Source: Roseateles oligotrophus (GTDB lineage: Bacteria > Pseudomonadota > Gammaproteobacteria > Burkholderiales > Burkholderiaceae_C). From it: 64,000 nt of DNA. Positions 17,971 through 27,236 of the stretch are shown here, piece after piece; position 1 is the stretch's first letter; the number at the start of each line of letters is the position of its first letter. A program made the translations under genes and the position numbers. Under the pieces are notes generated by a model, which worked only from the letters and a program-made list of their open reading frames with translations, did no database searches and had not been told where the DNA came from. The stretch covers positions 1 to 64,000 of the forward strand of contig NZ_JACHLP010000007.1 in the NCBI RefSeq assembly GCF_014204525.1, written 5' to 3'.

Positions 17971-18825
17971 TCAACTCTTTTGGGCCTCCAGCATCTCCCG
18001 CAGGCGCTGGCGTTCTCTGTGGGCGATCCACCAGCTGGCGGCGATCACGCCGATGGACACGATGACGATGATGACCGTGGCCACCGCATTGATGCTGGGG
18101 CTGACCCCCAGGCGGGCGCGCGAGAAGATCACCAGGGGCAGGGTGGTGGAGCCCGGGCCGCTTAAGAAAGCCGACAGCACCACATCGTCCAGCGAGAGCG
18201 TGAAGGTCAGCAGCCAGGCCGAGAGCATGGACTGCGCAATCATCGGCAGGGTCACCAGGCGGAACACCTGCCAGGGCTTGGCGCCCAGGTCCATGGCGGC
18301 TTCTTCCAGCTGCGGGTTGAGCTCGCTCAGCCGGGCCTGGATCATCACCGTGGCATAGGCCATGCCCAGCAGCAGATGGCCCAGCCAGATGGTCATGGCG
18401 CCGCGTTCCGGGAAGCCCAGGGCCCGCTGCATGGACACCAGCATCAGCAGCAGGGACAGGCCGATGATGACCTCGGGCATCACCAGCGGCGCATTGACCA
18501 TGCCGGTGAACAGGGTGCGGCCCTTGAAACGCTTGTACTTGACCAGGGCGAAGGCGGCAAAGCAGCCCAGCAGCACCGAGGCGCAGGCGGTCATGAAGGC
18601 GATCTCCAGCGACAGCCGCAGGCCGCTCAGCACCTCGCGGTCCTCCATCAGCGCGCCATACCATTTGAGGGTGAAGCCGCCCCAGACCGCCGGGATCTTG
18701 GAGTCGTTGAAGGAGTAAAGAATCAGGGCAAGAATGGGCAGATAGAGGAAGGCAAAGCCCAGGCCCAGCCAGGTCCGCCCCACCGCTTGCGCCGTCTTGG
18801 GGCCGAAGATTGCGCGCTTCATCAA
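17971..18825 (-). CDS. potI: PotI-type polyamine ABC transporter permease
   Basis: A 284-residue inner-membrane permease with about six transmembrane segments. The cytoplasmic EAA-type loop is EEAAMDLGAKPWQVFRLVTLP (around 178-198), which docks on the ATPase. It has the typical PotC/PotI N-terminal region (LGFAFLYLPILALILYSFN). It forms a heterodimer with PotH in putrescine uptake. Its start overlaps the potH stop by four bases (ATGA). DUF3138 follows 42 bases later. Confidence 0.92.
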   Translation of the reverse strand: MMKRAIFGPKTAQAVGRTWLGLGFAFLYLPILALILYSFNDSKIPAVWGGFTLKWYGALMEDREVLSGLRLSLEIAFMTACASVLLGCFAAFALVKYKRFKGRTLFTGMVNAPLVMPEVIIGLSLLLMLVSMQRALGFPERGAMTIWLGHLLLGMAYATVMIQARLSELNPQLEEAAMDLGAKPWQVFRLVTLPMIAQSMLSAWLLTFTLSLDDVVLSAFLSGPGSTTLPLVIFSRARLGVSPSINAVATVIIVIVSIGVIAASWWIAHRERQRLREMLEAQKS

Positions 18826-19751
18826 ACGCCCTCCCGGCTCTCGGCCTGGTATTTGCTGAACAAGGCCAGGGGCACGAGGATCAGCAAGACCATCACCACG
18901 GCCACGCTGGAGGCCATGGGCCAGTCGTTATTGCTGAAGAACTCGTCCCACAGCACGCGGCCAATCATCAAGGTCTGCGGGCCGCCCAGCAGTTCGGGGA
19001 TGACGAACTCGCCGACGCAGGGGATGAAGACCAGCATGGAGCCGGCGATGATGCCGGCCTTGGACAGCGGCACGGTGATGCGCCAGAAGGCCGTCCAGGG
19101 CGTGGCGCCCAGATCGCTGGCGGCCTCCAGCAGGCGCAGATCCATCTTGGACAGATTGGCGTAGAGCGGCAGGATCATGAAGGGCAGATAGGTGTAGACC
19201 ATGCCCACCACCAGGGAGAAGGGTGTGTGCAGCAGATTGCCCAGGGCCGGGATCAGGCCAGCGGCCAGCAGCAGCCGGTCCAGGCCCAGGGCCTCGATGG
19301 CGTTGGCCACCCAGCCATGCTCGCCCAGCAAGCCCTTCCAGGCATAGACGCGCAGCAGAAAGCTGGTCCAGAAGGGCAGCATCACCAGCATCAGCAGGGC
19401 CGGCTGCAGCGTGAGGCGGGCGCGCGCCATGAAGTAGGCGAAGGGGTAGCCGATCAGCAGGCAGCCCAGGGTGGTGATGGCTGCGTACTTCAGGCTGGCC
19501 AGATAGGCCAGCACATAGAGATCGTCCTGGGTGATGAAGAGGTAGTTGCTGGTCTTGATGGCGATGCGGAGCACGCCGTCGGCATAACTGATCAGATCCT
19601 TGAAGTGCACCGTCTCCATCTCGGAGACGCTGATCTTCAGCACGATCAGAAAAGGCAGGGCGAAGAAGAGCAGCAGCCAGGCATAGGGCAGGGCGATGAC
19701 GGCCGTGCGCCCGCGCGCCAGCCAGGCTGTGAAGCGTCGCAGTGCCTTCAT
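18822..19751 (-). CDS. potH: PotH-type polyamine ABC transporter permease
   Basis: A 309-residue permease with a first transmembrane helix at about 17-40 and five more downstream. The EAA loop is LEAASDLGATPWTAFWRITVP. WTSFLLRVYAWKGLLGEHG matches the PotB/PotH group. It pairs with PotI. Both ends show four-base ATGA overlaps with potG and potI, so the three genes are translationally coupled. Confidence 0.92.
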   Translation of the reverse strand: MKALRRFTAWLARGRTAVIALPYAWLLLFFALPFLIVLKISVSEMETVHFKDLISYADGVLRIAIKTSNYLFITQDDLYVLAYLASLKYAAITTLGCLLIGYPFAYFMARARLTLQPALLMLVMLPFWTSFLLRVYAWKGLLGEHGWVANAIEALGLDRLLLAAGLIPALGNLLHTPFSLVVGMVYTYLPFMILPLYANLSKMDLRLLEAASDLGATPWTAFWRITVPLSKAGIIAGSMLVFIPCVGEFVIPELLGGPQTLMIGRVLWDEFFSNNDWPMASSVAVVMVLLILVPLALFSKYQAESREGV

Positions 19752-20845
19752 TGCGTCAGCACCACTTGGGCCGTGGGCGACCAGGAGGCCCAGACCTCCT
19801 GGCCCCAGCTCAGCGGGTCATTGCGGTAGCGGGCCAGATTGCTCTCGCTGACCTTGATGACCTGGCCGCTGGGCAGTTGCAGGTGGTAGACGGTGAAGGC
19901 GCCGAAATAGGCCAGATCGCGCACCTTGCCCTGGACCTGATTGAATTCGCCCTCGGGCTTTTCACAAGTCAGCCGGATTTTTTCGGGCCGCAAGGCCACG
20001 GCCACGGCCATGCCTTCCACGCCGGTGATGCCATGGCCCACATAATGCTGGCAGTCGGCGCATTGGATGACGACGTGGTCGGGCTGGTCGACGCTGAGCG
20101 AGCCCTCCATCATGTTCACATTGCCGATGAAGTCGGCCACAAAGCGACTGGCCGGGGTCTCGTAAATGTCCACCGGCGCACCGATCTGCAGGATGCGGCC
20201 CTCGCTCATCACGGCGATGCGGCTGGCCATGGTCATGGCCTCCTCCTGGTCATGGGTCACCATCACACAGGTCACGCCCACGTCCTCGATGATGCCCACC
20301 AGCTCCAGCTGGGTTTCCTCGCGCAGCTTTTTGTCCAAGGCGCCCAGGGGCTCGTCCAGCAGCAGCAGCTGGGGTTTCTTGGCCAGGCTGCGCGCCAGGG
20401 CCACGCGCTGCTGTTGGCCGCCGGAGAGCTGGTGGGGCTTGCGCTTGGCGAACTTGCCCAGCTGCACCAGCTTGAGCATGGCCTCGACCCGGGCGGCGAT
20501 CTCGTCCTTGGCCATGCCGTCGCGGCGCAGGCCGAAGGCGATGTTGTCCCACACCGTCAGGTGCGGGAATAGCGCATAGCTCTGGAACATCATATTGATG
20601 GGCCGCTCATACGGCGCCAGGCCCGCCAGGTCCTGACCGTTCAGGATGATGCGGCCGCTGCTGGGCGTCTCGAAGCCGCCCAGCATGCGCAGCAAGGTGG
20701 TCTTGCCGCAGCCCGAGCTGCCCAGCAGGGCGAAGATCTCGCCCTTGGCGATGTCGATGGAGACGTGGTTGACGGCGATGGAGCCGCCGCCAAAGTCCTT
20801 CACCACATTCTCGATGCGCAGATAGGCGGGGGCTGCTGTGCTCAT
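19748..20845 (-). CDS. potG: PotG-type polyamine ABC transporter ATP-binding protein
   Basis: A 365-residue ABC ATPase with Walker A GSSGCGKTT (42-50), signature LSGGQQQRVALARSL, Walker B LLLLDEPLGALDKKLR and a C-terminal TOBE-like regulatory domain. PotG/PotA proteins energise polyamine import. The ATG at 20845 is preferred because AAGGGA precedes it at ribosome-binding distance. An in-frame GTG at 20869 that overlaps the potF stop would add eight residues and cannot be excluded. Confidence 0.92.
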   Translation of the reverse strand: MSTAAPAYLRIENVVKDFGGGSIAVNHVSIDIAKGEIFALLGSSGCGKTTLLRMLGGFETPSSGRIILNGQDLAGLAPYERPINMMFQSYALFPHLTVWDNIAFGLRRDGMAKDEIAARVEAMLKLVQLGKFAKRKPHQLSGGQQQRVALARSLAKKPQLLLLDEPLGALDKKLREETQLELVGIIEDVGVTCVMVTHDQEEAMTMASRIAVMSEGRILQIGAPVDIYETPASRFVADFIGNVNMMEGSLSVDQPDHVVIQCADCQHYVGHGITGVEGMAVAVALRPEKIRLTCEKPEGEFNQVQGKVRDLAYFGAFTVYHLQLPSGQVIKVSESNLARYRNDPLSWGQEVWASWSPTAQVVLTQ

Positions 20846-20865
20846 CAATGATCCCTTGTCAAGGC

Positions 20866-21993
20866 TCACAGGCCGGTCTTGAAGGAGGTGTACATGCGCG
20901 TCATCTGGCGACGGATGTCGTTATTGATGGCGTCGGGTGCGGCCATGCGCTTCATATCGGCGTCGCTGAGGAAGACGCTGGGGTTGTTGACCACCTCGGG
21001 CTTGACGAATTTGCGCGACTCCTTGTTGGGGTTGGCGTAGAAGACCTTGTTGGTCAGGCTGGCGTGGACCTCGGGGCGCAGGATGTAGTTGATGAATTTA
21101 TAGGCATTGCCGGGGTGGGCGGCGTCGGCCGGGATCACCATGGTGTCCATAAAGATGATGCCGCCGGTCTTGGGGATCAGGGCCTCGATTTTCTGGCCCG
21201 TCTTGCCGTCGATGGCGCGCTGGCGGGCGATATTGATGTCGCCCGACCAACCCAGGGCCAGGCAGATCGAGCCATTGGCCATGTCGTTGATATAGCCCGA
21301 GGAGCTGAACAGGGTCACATGCGGGCGTATGGGCTTGAGCAGGGCCGGCACGCCCGCATAGTCGCCCAGGCTCTTGCTATAGGCCGGCTTGCCGAGGTAG
21401 TGCAGGGCGGCCGGGATGACTTCGGTGGCCGAGTCCAGAAAGCTGACGCCGCAGCTCTTCAGCTTGGAGATGTACTCGGGCTTGAAGATCAGGTCCCAGG
21501 CGTTGTCGGGCATGGGCAGGCTGCCTAGGGCGGCTTTGACCTTGTCCACATTGATGCCCACGGTGGTGAAGCCCCACAGCCAGTTCACCATGTACTCATT
21601 GCCCGGATCCAGCTTGGCCAACTGGGTCTGCAGATCGGGATCGAGGTTTTTGTAATTGGGGATTTGCGATTTGTCGATCTTGCGCAGCAGGCCGCCATCG
21701 GCCTGCAGCTTGGCCCAGTAGCTGGAGGGCACGACGATGTCATAGCCCGTCTTGCCCGCCACCAGCTTGGCGTGGACGATTTCGTTATTGTCGAAATTGT
21801 CGTAGCGGACCTTGATGCCGGTTTCTTTCTCGAAGTTCTTGATCGTGTCGTCGGAGATGTAGTCCGACCAGTTGTAGACGTTCAGGACCTTCTCTTCTTC
21901 CTGCGCGCGGGCGCTGCCGCAAGCCAAGGCAGAGGCGGCGAGGGTCACGAGCGCGAATCGGGCCAGGCTGCGGCGCAAGGGAGTCGTGGGCAT
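20866..21993 (-). CDS. potF: PotF-type periplasmic putrescine-binding protein
   Basis: A 375-residue extracytoplasmic binding protein. The signal peptide is about 1-30 (arginine-rich start, then LVTLAASALACGSARAQ). The mature start VLNVYNWSDYISDDTI is the hallmark of PotD/PotF polyamine receptors, and the conserved serine/tryptophan/aspartate pocket residues occur in SSYWAKL and LGWSGDI. It delivers putrescine (or a related diamine) to PotGHI. A longer frame adds a proline-rich stretch before the signal peptide and was rejected. The gene heads the potFGHI block. Confidence 0.93.
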   Translation of the reverse strand: MPTTPLRRSLARFALVTLAASALACGSARAQEEEKVLNVYNWSDYISDDTIKNFEKETGIKVRYDNFDNNEIVHAKLVAGKTGYDIVVPSSYWAKLQADGGLLRKIDKSQIPNYKNLDPDLQTQLAKLDPGNEYMVNWLWGFTTVGINVDKVKAALGSLPMPDNAWDLIFKPEYISKLKSCGVSFLDSATEVIPAALHYLGKPAYSKSLGDYAGVPALLKPIRPHVTLFSSSGYINDMANGSICLALGWSGDINIARQRAIDGKTGQKIEALIPKTGGIIFMDTMVIPADAAHPGNAYKFINYILRPEVHASLTNKVFYANPNKESRKFVKPEVVNNPSVFLSDADMKRMAAPDAINNDIRRQMTRMYTSFKTGL

Positions 21994-22105
21994 GGTCAAG
22001 TCTCCTGTAGCTATTGGGGGCAAAAGAGGGGGAGGCCGGGTTGGGCAGCGGGCCAGTCTAGGATGAGGGGAGTTGGGCCCCCATCCGACCAAACCCCTAG
22101 CCCTG

Positions 22106-23488
22106 TCAAAGCTGGCCCAGCTCCTTGAGCTGGGCCAGAGTGAGGTCCAGGCAGCGTTTGATCAAGGCCATCATTTCGTCGATCTGGGCGCGCGTCATCA
22201 CCAGCGGCGGGGCGACGATCATGCGGTCACCCACGGCCCGCATGATCAGGCCGTTAGCGAAGCAATGGGCCCGGCACATCATGCCCACTTCCAGTGCGCC
22301 GTCGAAGCATTGGCGTGCGGCCTTGTCCTTCACCAGTTGCACGGCGGCCATCATTCCGCAGCTCTGGGTCTCGCCCACCAGGGGGTGCTCGTTCAGCTCG
22401 GCAAAGCGCTGGGCCAGATAAGGCCCCAAGTCCTCGCGCACCTTGCGCACCACGTCCTGCTCGCGCAGCAGCTTGATATTGGCCAGGGCCACGGCGCAGG
22501 CCGTGGGGTGGCCGGAGTAGGTGAAGCCGTGGTTGAACTCGCCGCCTTGCTCGATCAGCACCTTGGCCACGCGCTCGCCCACCATCACCCCGCCCAGCGG
22601 GATGTAGCCGGAGCTGACGCCCTTGGCGAAGGTCATCAGATCGGGTTTGCTGCCCAGGGTCTCGCAGCCGAACCAGTTGCCGGTGCGGCCAAAGCCGCAG
22701 ATCACCTCGTCGCTGACCAGCAGAACACCGTACTTGTCGCAGATGCGCTGGATCTCGGGCCAGTAGGTCGAGGGCGGCACGATCACCCCGCCCGCGCCCT
22801 GCACCGGCTCGCCGATGAAGGCGGCCACCCGCTCGGGGCCCAGGGCCAGGATCTTGTCCTCCAGCCAGCGCGCGGCCGTGATGCCGAATTCCTCGCGGCT
22901 TTGCGTGCCGCCCAGTTCGAACCAGTGCGGCTGCTCGATATGGCTGATGTTTGGAATCGGCAGGCCGCCCTGGGCATGCATGCCGCTCATGCCGCCCAGC
23001 GAGGCGCCGGCCATGGTGGAGCCGTGGTAGCCGTTGTTGCGGCCGATGATGATTTGCCGCGCCGGCTGGCCCAGCACGTCCCAGTAGCGCCGCACCATGC
23101 GCACCACGGTGTCATTGCCCTCGGAGCCCGAGCTGGTGAAGAAGACATGCTGGAACTGCGGCGGCGAGATCTCGGCCAGCACCTCGGCCAGCTCGATGGC
23201 CGGCGGGGTAGCGGTCTGGAAGAAGGCGTTGTAGAAGGGCAGCTCCTGCATCTGCCGGGTGGCCGCATCGATCAGGCTTTGCTGACCATAGCCCACATTG
23301 ACGCACCACAGGCCGCTCATGGCGTCGAGGATTTTGTGGCCCTCGCTGTCCCAGAGGTAGATGTTCTCGGCCCGCTCGATGATGCGGGCGCCCTTTTTGG
23401 CCAGGCCTTTGAAGTCGGTGAAGGGGTGGAGGAAATGCCGGCTGTCGGCGCTCTGCCATTCGGCGGTGGAACGGGTGGCGGTTGTCAT
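22106..23488 (-). CDS. spuC: SpuC-like putrescine:pyruvate aminotransferase (class III)
   Basis: A 460-residue PLP-dependent class III aminotransferase. The PLP lysine is K289 in TFAKGVSSGYIPLGG; the cofactor region is DEVICGFGRTG; and GSEGNDTVVRMVRRYW and HGSTMAGASLGGMSGMH match SpuC. SpuC moves the amino group of putrescine (or cadaverine, diaminopropane) to pyruvate, giving an aminoaldehyde and alanine. It therefore offers a second, non-glutamylated route beside PuuA-B. It lies between puuA and potF on the same strand, 22 bases after the puuA stop. Confidence 0.9.
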   Translation of the reverse strand: MTTATRSTAEWQSADSRHFLHPFTDFKGLAKKGARIIERAENIYLWDSEGHKILDAMSGLWCVNVGYGQQSLIDAATRQMQELPFYNAFFQTATPPAIELAEVLAEISPPQFQHVFFTSSGSEGNDTVVRMVRRYWDVLGQPARQIIIGRNNGYHGSTMAGASLGGMSGMHAQGGLPIPNISHIEQPHWFELGGTQSREEFGITAARWLEDKILALGPERVAAFIGEPVQGAGGVIVPPSTYWPEIQRICDKYGVLLVSDEVICGFGRTGNWFGCETLGSKPDLMTFAKGVSSGYIPLGGVMVGERVAKVLIEQGGEFNHGFTYSGHPTACAVALANIKLLREQDVVRKVREDLGPYLAQRFAELNEHPLVGETQSCGMMAAVQLVKDKAARQCFDGALEVGMMCRAHCFANGLIMRAVGDRMIVAPPLVMTRAQIDEMMALIKRCLDLTLAQLKELGQL

Positions 23489-23510
23489 GGGAATCTCCGG
23501 TTAGTATTTT

Positions 23511-24878
23511 TTAGACATGCAGCAGCAGGTGCTCGCGTTCCCAGGGTGAGATCACCTTCATGAACTCGGCGTACTCGATCTCCTTGATCTCGGTGTACAC
23601 GCTCACGAAAGACTCGCCCAGCACGGCCGCCAGTTCCTTTTCCTCGCGCAGCAGGGTCAGCGCCTCGCCCAGGCTGCGGGGCAGCTGGAAGTCGCCCAGA
23701 TAGGCGTCGCCCTTGCACTCGGGCGTGGGCTCGATCTGGTTCTTGATGCCGAGGTAGCCGCAGGCCAGGGTGGCGGCCAGGGCCACATAGGGGTTGGCAT
23801 CGGCGCCGATGACGCGGTTCTCGATGCGGCGGGCATTGGGCTCGGCCAGGGGCGAGCGTATGCCCACGGTGCGGTTGTCCGTGCCCCACTGGATATTGAT
23901 GGGCGCGGCCGTGTGGCGGGCCAGGCGGCGGTAGCTGTTCACATAGGGCGCGAACAAGGCCATGGCGGCGGGGATGTATTTCTGCAGGCCGCCGATATAC
24001 CAGAAGAACTCCTTGGAGGGCGAGCCATCGGTATTGCTGAAGAGGTTGCGGCCGGTCTTCTGATTGACCACGCTCTGGTGCACATGCATGGCGCTGCCGG
24101 GCTCACCGGCGATGGGCTTGGCCATGAAGGTGGCGAACATATCGTGGCGCAGCGCCGCCTCGCGCACCGTGCGCTTGAAGAAGAAGACTTCGTCCGCCAG
24201 CCCCAGGGGCGCGGCGTGGAAGAAGTTGATCTCCATCTGGCCCGCGCCGACCTCGTGGATCAAGGTGTCCACGTTCAGCTCCATCTTTTCGCAGTACTCG
24301 TAGACGTCCTCGAACAGCGGGTCGAACTCGTTGACGGCGTCGATGGAATAGGCCTGGCGCGAGGTCTCGGCCCGGCCCGAGCGGCCCACCGGCGGCTTCA
24401 GCGGCATATCGGGGTCGGAGTTGCGCGCCACCAGATAGAACTCCAGCTCCGGCGCCACCACGGGCGACCAGCCCTCGGCCTCGAACAGGCCGCAGACCCG
24501 GCGCAGCACCGAGCGCGGCGCAAACGGCACCAGCTCGCCATCGCGGTCAAAGCAGTCGTGGATGATTTGCGCCGTGGGGTCGACGGCCCAGGGCACGAGG
24601 CGGGCCGTCGTCGGGTCGGCGCGCAGATGCATATCGCGGTCATTCGGGCTGATGACGTCGTAGTACGGGCCCTCCTCGGGGAACTCGCCCGTCACGCCCA
24701 TGGCCACCACGGCCTCGGGCAGGCGCATGCCGCGGTCTTCGGTGAATTTCTGCCGGGGCAGGATCTTGCCGCGGGCGACGCCGGTCAAGTCGGGGACCAG
24801 GCATTCGATCTCGGTGACGCGCTGTGCTTGCAGCCAGCTCTCCAGCTCGCTGAAGGTGAAATTGTTTCTATCGACCAT
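23511..24878 (-). CDS. puuA: Gamma-glutamylputrescine synthetase (glutamine synthetase family)
   Basis: A 455-residue protein of the glutamine synthetase fold. Motifs seen are the N-terminal beta-grasp with ECLVPDLTGVARGKILP, VAPELEFYLV for metal and glutamate binding, VGAGQMEINF, GSAMHVHQSV and the adenylate region RRIENRVIGADANPYVALA. PuuA ligates glutamate to putrescine using ATP, the first step of the Puu pathway. Linkage to puuB, puuD and puuC makes PuuA far likelier than GlnA. The start MVDRNNFTF follows AAAGGT; an upstream extension of 56 codons lacks homology-like sequence. Confidence 0.9.
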   Translation of the reverse strand: MVDRNNFTFSELESWLQAQRVTEIECLVPDLTGVARGKILPRQKFTEDRGMRLPEAVVAMGVTGEFPEEGPYYDVISPNDRDMHLRADPTTARLVPWAVDPTAQIIHDCFDRDGELVPFAPRSVLRRVCGLFEAEGWSPVVAPELEFYLVARNSDPDMPLKPPVGRSGRAETSRQAYSIDAVNEFDPLFEDVYEYCEKMELNVDTLIHEVGAGQMEINFFHAAPLGLADEVFFFKRTVREAALRHDMFATFMAKPIAGEPGSAMHVHQSVVNQKTGRNLFSNTDGSPSKEFFWYIGGLQKYIPAAMALFAPYVNSYRRLARHTAAPINIQWGTDNRTVGIRSPLAEPNARRIENRVIGADANPYVALAATLACGYLGIKNQIEPTPECKGDAYLGDFQLPRSLGEALTLLREEKELAAVLGESFVSVYTEIKEIEYAEFMKVISPWEREHLLLHV

Positions 24879-24969
24879 GAGTGACCTTTGTTCGTTGCAG
24901 ACGGGCCGGGCGAGGGCGGATGCCTCGGCGCGCAGCCCCCAAATCGGGACAGGGTTCAGCTCGCAGGCA

Positions 24970-25758
24970 CTAGGTCTCGGGGTCGCGCACCGAGTCGTGG
25001 CGGATGGCGGCGACTTCATCGCGGTAGTCGCGGCAGGCCTGGCCAAAGGCCTGCAGCAAGGCCATGGAGACGGGGTTGCCGGCCGCCTGCCATTCCGGGT
25101 GCCATTGCAGGCAGAGCGAGAAGCCGGGGCTGCGCGCGATGCTGAAGGCCTCCACCAGGCCGTCGGGCGCCAGGGCCTCGACGCGCAGGCCCTCGGCCAG
25201 TTGCTTGATGCCCTGGCCGTGCAGGGAATTGACCTGCACGGGCGCCAGGCCTAACAAGCTCTCCAAGCGGCCACCGGGCAGGATGTTGAGCGCATGCTGG
25301 GCCGCGTAGGCGATCTCGGGCGGCTGGCCGGGCGGGGCGCGGTGGTCCAGCAGGCCGGGCTGTTCCTGCACCGCCTGGTGCAGGCTGCCGCCCAGGGCCA
25401 CATTGGTTTCCTGAAAGCCGCGGCAGATGGCGAACAGCGGCATGCCCTGTGCCACCACCTTGCGAATCAGGGGCAGGGTCCAGGCATCGCGCTCGGGGTC
25501 CAGCGGCAGCTCGGCGTCATAGACCTCTTCCTCGAAATGGCTGGGGTGGACATTGGAGGGCGAACCGGTCAGCAAGACGCCGTGGGCCAGGGCCAGCAAC
25601 TCGTCCAGCTCCGCCACCGAGGAGTTGGGCACGACCAGGGGCAGGCAGCCGGCCAGGCGCACGGCGTCCACATACTTCTTGCCGACGATGTGGAAGGGGT
25701 GATCGCCTACCTTGGAGTTGCAGGCCGGCACCAGCACGACTGGTTTTGCATTGCGCAT
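24970..25758 (-). CDS. puuD: Gamma-glutamyl-gamma-aminobutyrate hydrolase (PuuD)
   Basis: A 262-residue class I glutamine-amidotransferase-like hydrolase. The nucleophile is C112 in FAICRGFQE, the oxyanion turn TGSPSNVHP is near 64-72, and the catalytic H/E lie in LQWHPEW. It frees GABA from gamma-glutamyl-GABA, the last step of the gamma-glutamylated route. The ATG at 25758 shares one base with the puuB stop (TGATG); an alternative GTG lies one codon upstream. A 91-base gap with nothing recognisable separates it from puuA. Confidence 0.92.
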   Translation of the reverse strand: MRNAKPVVLVPACNSKVGDHPFHIVGKKYVDAVRLAGCLPLVVPNSSVAELDELLALAHGVLLTGSPSNVHPSHFEEEVYDAELPLDPERDAWTLPLIRKVVAQGMPLFAICRGFQETNVALGGSLHQAVQEQPGLLDHRAPPGQPPEIAYAAQHALNILPGGRLESLLGLAPVQVNSLHGQGIKQLAEGLRVEALAPDGLVEAFSIARSPGFSLCLQWHPEWQAAGNPVSMALLQAFGQACRDYRDEVAAIRHDSVRDPET

Positions 25759-27068
25759 CACAGCAGGTCCTTCAGTCGGTAATACAGCATGCCCAGCACC
25801 AGGGCGGGCGTGCGGAACAGTTTGCCACCCGGGAAGGGCTGGTGGCGTAGCTTGGCGAACACATCGAAGCGTTCGGAATCACCCTGCATGGCCTCGGCCG
25901 TGACCCGCCCGGCCAGGCCGGTCAAGGCCAGGCCATGGCCCGAGAAGCCTTGCAGGTAATAAATGTTCCGGGCCGCCCCGATGCGGCCGAAATCGGGGGC
26001 GCGATTCATGCTGATGTCCACAAAACCACCCCATGCAAACTGCATGCCCACGTCAAGCAGCTGGGGGAAGCTGCGCAGCAGCTTAGCGTGCATGCTGGCC
26101 TTGACCGAGCGGGGCGAACGCGTGCTGTAGCTGACCCGGCCGCCGTAGAGCAGGCGCTGGTCGGCCGTGGGGCGGAAGTAGTCGAGGATGAAATTGGTGT
26201 CGCAGACGGCCGAGCGGCTGGGGATCAGGGCCTGGCAGCGCGCCGCGTCCATGGCCTCGCTGCAGACGATATAGGTGCCCACCGGCATGATGCGGCTGGC
26301 CAGCCGGGGTGCCAGCTGCGGGGCGATCTCGGGCAGATAGATATTTCCGGCCAGCAGGGCCTGGGCCGCGCGCACTTGGCCGCCGGCCGTGTGCAGGGTC
26401 AAGACCTGACCCTCGTCGAGTTTTGTGACCGCGCTGTGCTCACAGATGCGCACGCCCAGGCGCTGAGCCGCGGCCGCCAGGCCCTGGCAGTATTTGAGCG
26501 GGTGCAGATGGCCGGAGCGCGGGTCGTGCACGCCGGCCTTGAAGCGCGGGCTGGCGATCCAGCCGCCGATCTCTTGCGGCGCGATCCACTGCATGGGGTA
26601 GTCGTAGACCTCGGCCATGCGCTGCTGCCATTGCCGCAGCTCGGCGGCCTTTTTCTCGTTGGTGGCCAGGCTCATGAAACCGGCCTGCCAGTCGGCGGCT
26701 ATCCGGTGTTCGTGCATGCGCTGCTGCAGGATGTCCAGCGCCTCCAGGCTCATGGCCCAGACGCGGCGGGCGTCCGCCAGGCCCAGCTGGCGCTCGATCT
26801 CGCCTTGCTCGCAGGCCAGGCCGTGGATGGCCTGGCCGCCGTTGCGGCCCGAGGCCCCGCCGCCCACCTGGCCGGCCTCCAGCAGCACGACCTTGCGCCC
26901 CTTTTCAGCCAGCTCGATGGCGGCCGAGAGGCCGGCCAGGCCGGCACCCACGATGGCCACATCGGCGACCCAGTTCTCCTGCAAGGGCGCATAAGCCTCC
27001 TGGCGAGGGGCTGTTGCGACATAGTAGGAATCGCGGCTCAGTTCACGGTCGATGCTCAGCAGGCTCAT
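25758..27068 (-). CDS. puuB: Gamma-glutamylputrescine oxidase (PuuB-like FAD oxidoreductase)
   Basis: A 436-residue DAO-family flavoprotein. The FAD-binding Rossmann motif is VAIVGAGLAGLSAAIELAEKG near residues 33-53 and GGGASGRNGGQAIHG follows. A C-terminal GFSGHGLALTGLAGR closes the FAD fold. It oxidises gamma-glutamylputrescine to the aminobutyraldehyde with release of ammonia and peroxide. It starts 24 bases after the edge of the repeat at 27092 and is coupled to puuD by a TGATG overlap. Confidence 0.9.
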   Translation of the reverse strand: MSLLSIDRELSRDSYYVATAPRQEAYAPLQENWVADVAIVGAGLAGLSAAIELAEKGRKVVLLEAGQVGGGASGRNGGQAIHGLACEQGEIERQLGLADARRVWAMSLEALDILQQRMHEHRIAADWQAGFMSLATNEKKAAELRQWQQRMAEVYDYPMQWIAPQEIGGWIASPRFKAGVHDPRSGHLHPLKYCQGLAAAAQRLGVRICEHSAVTKLDEGQVLTLHTAGGQVRAAQALLAGNIYLPEIAPQLAPRLASRIMPVGTYIVCSEAMDAARCQALIPSRSAVCDTNFILDYFRPTADQRLLYGGRVSYSTRSPRSVKASMHAKLLRSFPQLLDVGMQFAWGGFVDISMNRAPDFGRIGAARNIYYLQGFSGHGLALTGLAGRVTAEAMQGDSERFDVFAKLRHQPFPGGKLFRTPALVLGMLYYRLKDLL

Positions 27069-27091
27069 AAGCGCTAGGCAAGTCCTTGGTT

Positions 27092-27236
27092 CAGAGGGTG
27101 AGAACTTTTGTAGCGAGCGGCTGTCAGGCTAGGCGGACGGAGCACAGGAACCGGAACGTACTTCCTGTACGTGAGGATTCCGAGCACCGCCCAACGACGC
27201 ATGACAGCCGCGTAGTAAAAAGTTCCCACCTTCTCA
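27092..27236 (-). repeat. Interspersed palindromic repeat, copy B (inverted relative to copy A)
   Basis: The reverse complement of this stretch aligns along its whole length with 842-990, with scattered substitutions. The end inverted repeat (GAGGGTGAGAACTTTT at 27095-27110 and its partner before 27236) and the central CCTGTACGTGAGGATT block are conserved. As in copy A, the element begins with the TGA stop codon of the upstream gene, here the aminotransferase at 27234-28544. It fills nearly all of the 165 bases between that stop and puuB. Non-coding. Confidence 0.85.
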
